Below, piece by piece: positions 60,649-64,000 of a stretch of DNA of 64,000 nt (position 1 is the first letter of the stretch; every line of letters starts with the position of its first letter). Origin of the DNA: Rhizobium mongolense subsp. loessense (lineage in GTDB: Bacteria > Pseudomonadota > Alphaproteobacteria > Rhizobiales > Rhizobiaceae); the NCBI RefSeq assembly GCF_900099775.1, contig NZ_FMTM01000007.1:294070-358069 (forward strand), read 5' to 3'. The translations under genes and the position numbers were made by a program. Under the pieces are notes generated by a model. That model did not search any database, was not told the DNA's origin, and worked only from the letters and a program-made list of their open reading frames with translations.

Positions 60649-61479
60649 ATGGCCAACGATATTGACACCGTCGCCTATGATCTCGTCGACGGCATCGCCT
60701 GGGTGCGTTTCAACCGGCCCGACAAGCGCAATGCAATGAGCCCGATGCTCAATCGCGCCATGATGGAGGTGCTCGATGAACTGGAGTTCCGGGAAGATGT
60801 GGGCGTGCTGGTACTGACCGGCGAAGGCGCAGCCTGGACCGCTGGCATGGACCTCAAGGAATATTTCCGCGAGACGGAGGCGGAGGGCCTCAAGGGCGTC
60901 CGCAAGTCGCAACGCGAGAGCTACGGCTGGTGGCGCCGCCTGCGCTGGTATCAGAAGCCGACCATCGCCATGGTCAACGGCTGGTGCTTCGGCGGCGGCT
61001 ACGGTCCGCTCTTTGCCTGTGACCTCGCCTTCGCGGCGGACGAGGCAAAGTTCGGCCTTTCGGAAATCAACTGGGGTATCCTGCCGGGCGGCGGCGCAAC
61101 CAAGGTCGCCGTCGAACTCCTGCCCTTCCGCAAGGCGATGTATCATGCGTTGCTGGGCGAACCGATCGACGGCAAGACCGCCGCGGAGTGGGGCCTCGTC
61201 AACGAGAGCCTGCCGCTCGCCGGGCTCAAGAACCGGGTGATCGAAGTTGCCAAGGTCCTGCTCGAGAAGAACCCTGTGGCGCTGAAAGCCACCAAGGACG
61301 CCGTGCGCCGTGTCGGCATCATGGCTTACGATGAGGCGGAGGACTACCTCGTCCGCGCTCAGGAGGCCGCCAACTCGTTCGACAATGACGGCCGCAAGGA
61401 GGGCATTCGCCAGTTCATCGACGAGAAGTCCTACAGGCCGGGTCTCGGCGCCTACGACAAGGATCGACAGATCCGCTGA
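60649..61479 (+). CDS. ech: p-Hydroxycinnamoyl-CoA hydratase/lyase (feruloyl-CoA hydratase-lyase)
   Basis: 276 residues, crotonase fold. FNRPDKRNAMSPMLNRAMME, GWWRRLRWYQKPTIAMVNGW, CFGGGYGPLFACDLAFAADE and FGLSEINWGI (catalytic Glu139) match the HCHL family closely. It hydrates feruloyl- or coumaroyl-CoA and cleaves acetyl-CoA off to give the aromatic aldehyde. Two differences from the Pseudomonas enzyme as I remember it: GGGYG in place of GGGFS, and ILPGGGATK in place of IPPGNLVSK, so substrate preference may differ. It lies 68 bp after vdh with AAGGAGGG upstream. Confidence 0.88.
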   Translation: MANDIDTVAYDLVDGIAWVRFNRPDKRNAMSPMLNRAMMEVLDELEFREDVGVLVLTGEGAAWTAGMDLKEYFRETEAEGLKGVRKSQRESYGWWRRLRWYQKPTIAMVNGWCFGGGYGPLFACDLAFAADEAKFGLSEINWGILPGGGATKVAVELLPFRKAMYHALLGEPIDGKTAAEWGLVNESLPLAGLKNRVIEVAKVLLEKNPVALKATKDAVRRVGIMAYDEAEDYLVRAQEAANSFDNDGRKEGIRQFIDEKSYRPGLGAYDKDRQIR

Positions 61480-61510
61480 TGCCCTGGAGGAGGGAAGGAG
61501 GAGGAGAACG

Positions 61511-63010
61511 ATGCAGGAGTTTTTTTGTCCCGATCCGGTGGCGCTGCATGCGCGCCTTCGGCCAGATTCGCTTGCCTGCGTTGACCTGGCAAGCGACCGC
61601 CGCTGGACCTACCGCGAACTCGATACGGACATTCAGCGCGCAGTCGCCCTGTTGCACCACGGGGGCATCGACAAGGGCGACCGGATTGCCGTCCTTGCTC
61701 GCAACAGCGTCTACCAGATCATCCTGCAACAGGCGCTGATGCGGCTCGGCGCGATTTTCGTGCCACTGAACTGGCGTCTGTCCCAGCAGGAGTTGCCGCA
61801 TCTGCTGAAGGACTGCGCTCCCACCATCCTGTATACGGACGATGAAGTTTCCGACCTGCCGCCGGGCTGCCTCCGCCACAGCTTGGTGAGCTTTGCCTCT
61901 GAGTTCGCGGCCCTCGATCCGGCACCGCGCTGCCTTCCGCATTCGAGCAGCGACACCTGCATCATCCTCTACACCTCCGGTACGTCAGGGGTGCCGAAAG
62001 GTGCGCAGCTCACCGCCCAGTTTCTTCTGGCGACTGCGATGAACTTCAACGTGCTCGGGGAGGTCGACACCGGCTGCATATTCCTGTGCGACACCCCGAT
62101 GTTCCATGTCATCGGCATCGTCACACAGATCTGGCCGCCCATGCTGCGCGGCGGGACTTTCATCGTCTCGCCCGGCTTCGATGCGGAGAAGACCAACGAC
62201 CGGCTCAGCGATCCCGATTTCGGCGTTACACACTATTTCTGCGTGCCGCAGATGGCGGAGGCCCTGCGTCAGGCGCCGAACTTCGAACCGGAGGGTTGGA
62301 CAAAGCTCAAGGCGCTGTTCACCGGCGGCGCACCCAATCCCGCGGCACACATCCGCTGGTGGCTCGACCGGGGCGTGCGGATGGTCGACGGCTACGGTAT
62401 GACCGAAACTGGCACGACCCTCGGCATGCCCTTATCGCGCGACCTGCTGCACAGCAAGGCGGGAGCGGCGGGTCTTCCGGGTCCGCTGACGGCTGTGCGG
62501 CTGGTGGACGAGGAGGACCAGGACGTGCCTGACGGCGAACCGGGCGAGATCCTGGTCTTCGGACTGAACGTGATTGCCGGCTACTGGAACCGGCCGGAGG
62601 AGCGCAAAGGTAGCTTCACCGAGGACGGTTGGATCCGTACCGGCGATATCGGACGGCGCGACGAGGACGGCTACATCACGATCGTCGACCGCCGCAAGGA
62701 CATGTTCATCTCGGGCGGAGAGAACGTCTATCCGGTGGAGATCGAGGCAGTGCTTTTGGAACATCCCGGGGTGCGCGAGGTTGCTGTGATCGGCGTTCCC
62801 GACAAGCGATGGGGTGAAGTCGGCCGCGCCTACGTCGTCGCCGCACCGGGTCAGGAGCTCGACCAGGAGGAACTCGCGCGCCACTGCCAGTCATTCATTG
62901 CCCGTTACAAGGTCCCGAAGGAGTTCCGCTTTGTCGATAAGCTTCCGAGAACCGGGTCCGGAAAGGTTATCAAATATGTCCTGCGCAAGGAGGCACTGGA
63001 GGTACACTAG
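61511..63010 (+). CDS. fcs: Hydroxycinnamate (feruloyl/p-coumaroyl) CoA ligase
   Basis: 499 residues, ANL superfamily. P-loop ILYTSGTSGVPKGAQ, A5 motif MVDGYGMTETGTTLG, A7-A8 hinge IRTGDIGRRDEDGYITIVDR and the adenylation lysine in PRTGSGKVIKYVL near the C-terminus are intact. It activates ferulate or p-coumarate with ATP and CoA, the first step of the pathway. GGAGGAG precedes the ATG at 61511; the longer frame inside ech was rejected. It follows ech by 31 bp and completes the operon. Confidence 0.87.
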   Translation: MQEFFCPDPVALHARLRPDSLACVDLASDRRWTYRELDTDIQRAVALLHHGGIDKGDRIAVLARNSVYQIILQQALMRLGAIFVPLNWRLSQQELPHLLKDCAPTILYTDDEVSDLPPGCLRHSLVSFASEFAALDPAPRCLPHSSSDTCIILYTSGTSGVPKGAQLTAQFLLATAMNFNVLGEVDTGCIFLCDTPMFHVIGIVTQIWPPMLRGGTFIVSPGFDAEKTNDRLSDPDFGVTHYFCVPQMAEALRQAPNFEPEGWTKLKALFTGGAPNPAAHIRWWLDRGVRMVDGYGMTETGTTLGMPLSRDLLHSKAGAAGLPGPLTAVRLVDEEDQDVPDGEPGEILVFGLNVIAGYWNRPEERKGSFTEDGWIRTGDIGRRDEDGYITIVDRRKDMFISGGENVYPVEIEAVLLEHPGVREVAVIGVPDKRWGEVGRAYVVAAPGQELDQEELARHCQSFIARYKVPKEFRFVDKLPRTGSGKVIKYVLRKEALEVH

Positions 63011-63680
63011 CGCGATGTCACCCGCGGGTCGCCGTGAATGGCACGGCAAAGAGGGCAAAGCCGATGCCGACTTAGCTCGCGCAGTGCTATTTGATACATT
63101 GTGCGATTTAAGAAGCACAGAACGGGAACCTCGGGCCGCATTATCGAACCCGCCTCCAGATGTCGGGTGCGGTACGAGACCTGGCGCTGAATTGGGGCTT
63201 GTGACCTCGTGGCGATCTCAGTTGCCGATGTTGCGATTTCCGGAAGGGTCTGCGAGCGGGCGATCATCATCCAACGGAAAACAGGCCGACCAGTGCAGTT
63301 CGAACTGAGCTTTTCGAGCATGCGTTCAGGCATGATCGGCTCGAAGGGATCACGATGGACTCGGGCGATGCGCTGGATCTCTTTCACACGGTGGGAGGCG
63401 TGTTTGTGAAAGTCTTCGCAGGCACCGTGCCAATCTTCCCGGGCATAATCGATTTCGTTCTGCGAGACCACGCGCCAGGAGTTCCGGATGTTGCCGAAGC
63501 CATCCGGTGCTCTCCTTTGTTATCGCCAGGGCGGCGACCCTGGAAGTTCATGGCTTGATCGCCAGCATCCTCGCCCAGATGGACGTGCTCGACGTTATGG
63601 AGCGCCGCTTCGTCGCCGAAGTGCATACGGATTTCATCGAGAAGCTGGAGGCCGGCGAGATCGAGACCAAGGAGAAACAA
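63011..63680. other. 670-bp gene-poor stretch between the catabolic module and the rRNA operon
   Basis: Composition changes after the fcs stop. Short frames on both strands (for example around 63360-63560 and 63507-63797 plus, 63007-63471 minus) have no recognised motifs, and none shows a good ribosome-binding site. The plus frame near 63560-63730 encodes a Glu/Lys-rich helix-like stretch but runs through the terminator into the tRNA. Best read as decayed sequence at an insertion boundary. Confidence 0.4.
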
Positions 63681-63716
63681 CAAAAGCTCCTCGACGCTTA
63701 CGCGGAGGAGCTTTTG
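63681..63716 (-). terminator. Terminator of the rRNA operon
   Basis: caaaagctcctc (63681-63692) and gaggagcttttg (63705-63716) are a perfect 12-bp inverted repeat with a 12-base loop. On the minus strand TTGTTT follows. It lies 37 bp beyond the tRNA-fMet 3' end, where the rrn transcript should stop. Confidence 0.82.
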
Positions 63717-63753
63717 AGGAAACGGCTTGAATGGGCAAATATTCAAGTCTCAG

Positions 63754-63830
<77 letters not shown>

Positions 63831-63930
63831 TTATTGTTTTGAGCGGAACGGACCGCGATTGTTGCGGCCGGTTTATATCGGCTTATGGCCGTTGTTTTGT
63901 TAAGAGAAGATTTTGATTTGTTGCGTTTTG

Positions 63931-64000
63931 CAGACCTGGCGGCGACCGACTCTCCCGCGTCTTGAGACGAAGTACCATAGGCGCTGGGGCGTTTCACGGC
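63931..64000 (-). rRNA. 5S ribosomal RNA, 3' part (cut by window edge)
   Basis: The minus strand reads CCTATGGTACTTCGTCTCAA and GCGGGAGAGTCGGTCGCCGC and ends GGTCTG near 63931, the 3' half of alphaproteobacterial 5S rRNA. The 5' part lies beyond the window. The exact 3' end may differ by a base or two. Confidence 0.85.

Overview
The window looks like a chromosomal segment of a fast-growing rhizobium (Rhizobium/Agrobacterium group, close to R. etli or R. leguminosarum). This is inferred from gene content and codon style. The content includes an smo/mtlK polyol operon, a glpD-glpSTPQUV glycerol operon, an ExoD-family protein, FixJ-type regulators and an rRNA operon that ends in 5S rRNA and tRNA-fMet. 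No database search was possible, so product names rest on motifs and family knowledge.

Layout. 1-8.1 kb (minus): sorbitol/mannitol uptake and oxidation, smoC | smoE-F-G-K-mtlK-HAD-FGGY kinase, with a clear promoter/operator before smoE, a stem-loop with a T-run between smoE and smoF, and no smoS. 8.3-12.1 kb: ExoD-like protein, then a translationally coupled response regulator, histidine kinase and ROK sugar kinase. 12.1-17.2 kb (minus): tetR-adaptor-RND efflux operon with a perfect 14-bp inverted-repeat operator. 17.2-26 kb: OsmC, then a FadR-type regulator, galactonate dehydratase, DoxX, SDR, class III nucleotide cyclase, SMP-30 lactonase and GH2 glycosidase. Together these resemble an oxidative galactose route lacking its last two steps. 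26-30.4 kb (minus): a glucose/mannose-type ABC importer. 30.6-34 kb: an endonuclease-fold protein, a YbhN-type membrane protein and a phospholipase-D/cardiolipin-synthase protein, the same trio as E. coli ybhP-ybhO(clsB)-ybhN but rearranged. 34-42.5 kb: a TIM-barrel isomerase and the complete glycerol operon, whose two ATPases carry complementary degenerate motifs. 42.6-49.9 kb: a Gfo/Idh/MocA-aldo/keto reductase fusion, a sugar ABC importer and its AraC-type regulator.

50-63.7 kb reads as accessory DNA up to the tRNA-fMet gene: a three-PAS histidine kinase, a receiver-only regulator and a FixJ-like LuxR regulator, small secreted or hypothetical proteins, a decapitated otnK (DUF1537) pseudogene, then a GC-rich hydroxycinnamate (ferulate/p-coumarate) module: MFS importer, MarR repressor, aromatic aldehyde dehydrogenase, hydroxycinnamoyl-CoA hydratase-lyase and CoA ligase. 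Two matching GCTAT-N5-ATA(A/G)C operators lie on the divergent promoters. About 0.7 kb without a convincing gene separates this module from the rRNA-operon terminator, tRNA-fMet and truncated 5S rRNA (minus strand).

Functionally the window is dominated by carbon-source capture: four ABC sugar/polyol importers, each paired with its regulator or oxidising enzymes. Three of the four have a stem-loop directly after the solute-binding-protein gene, which probably keeps binding protein in excess over the membrane parts.
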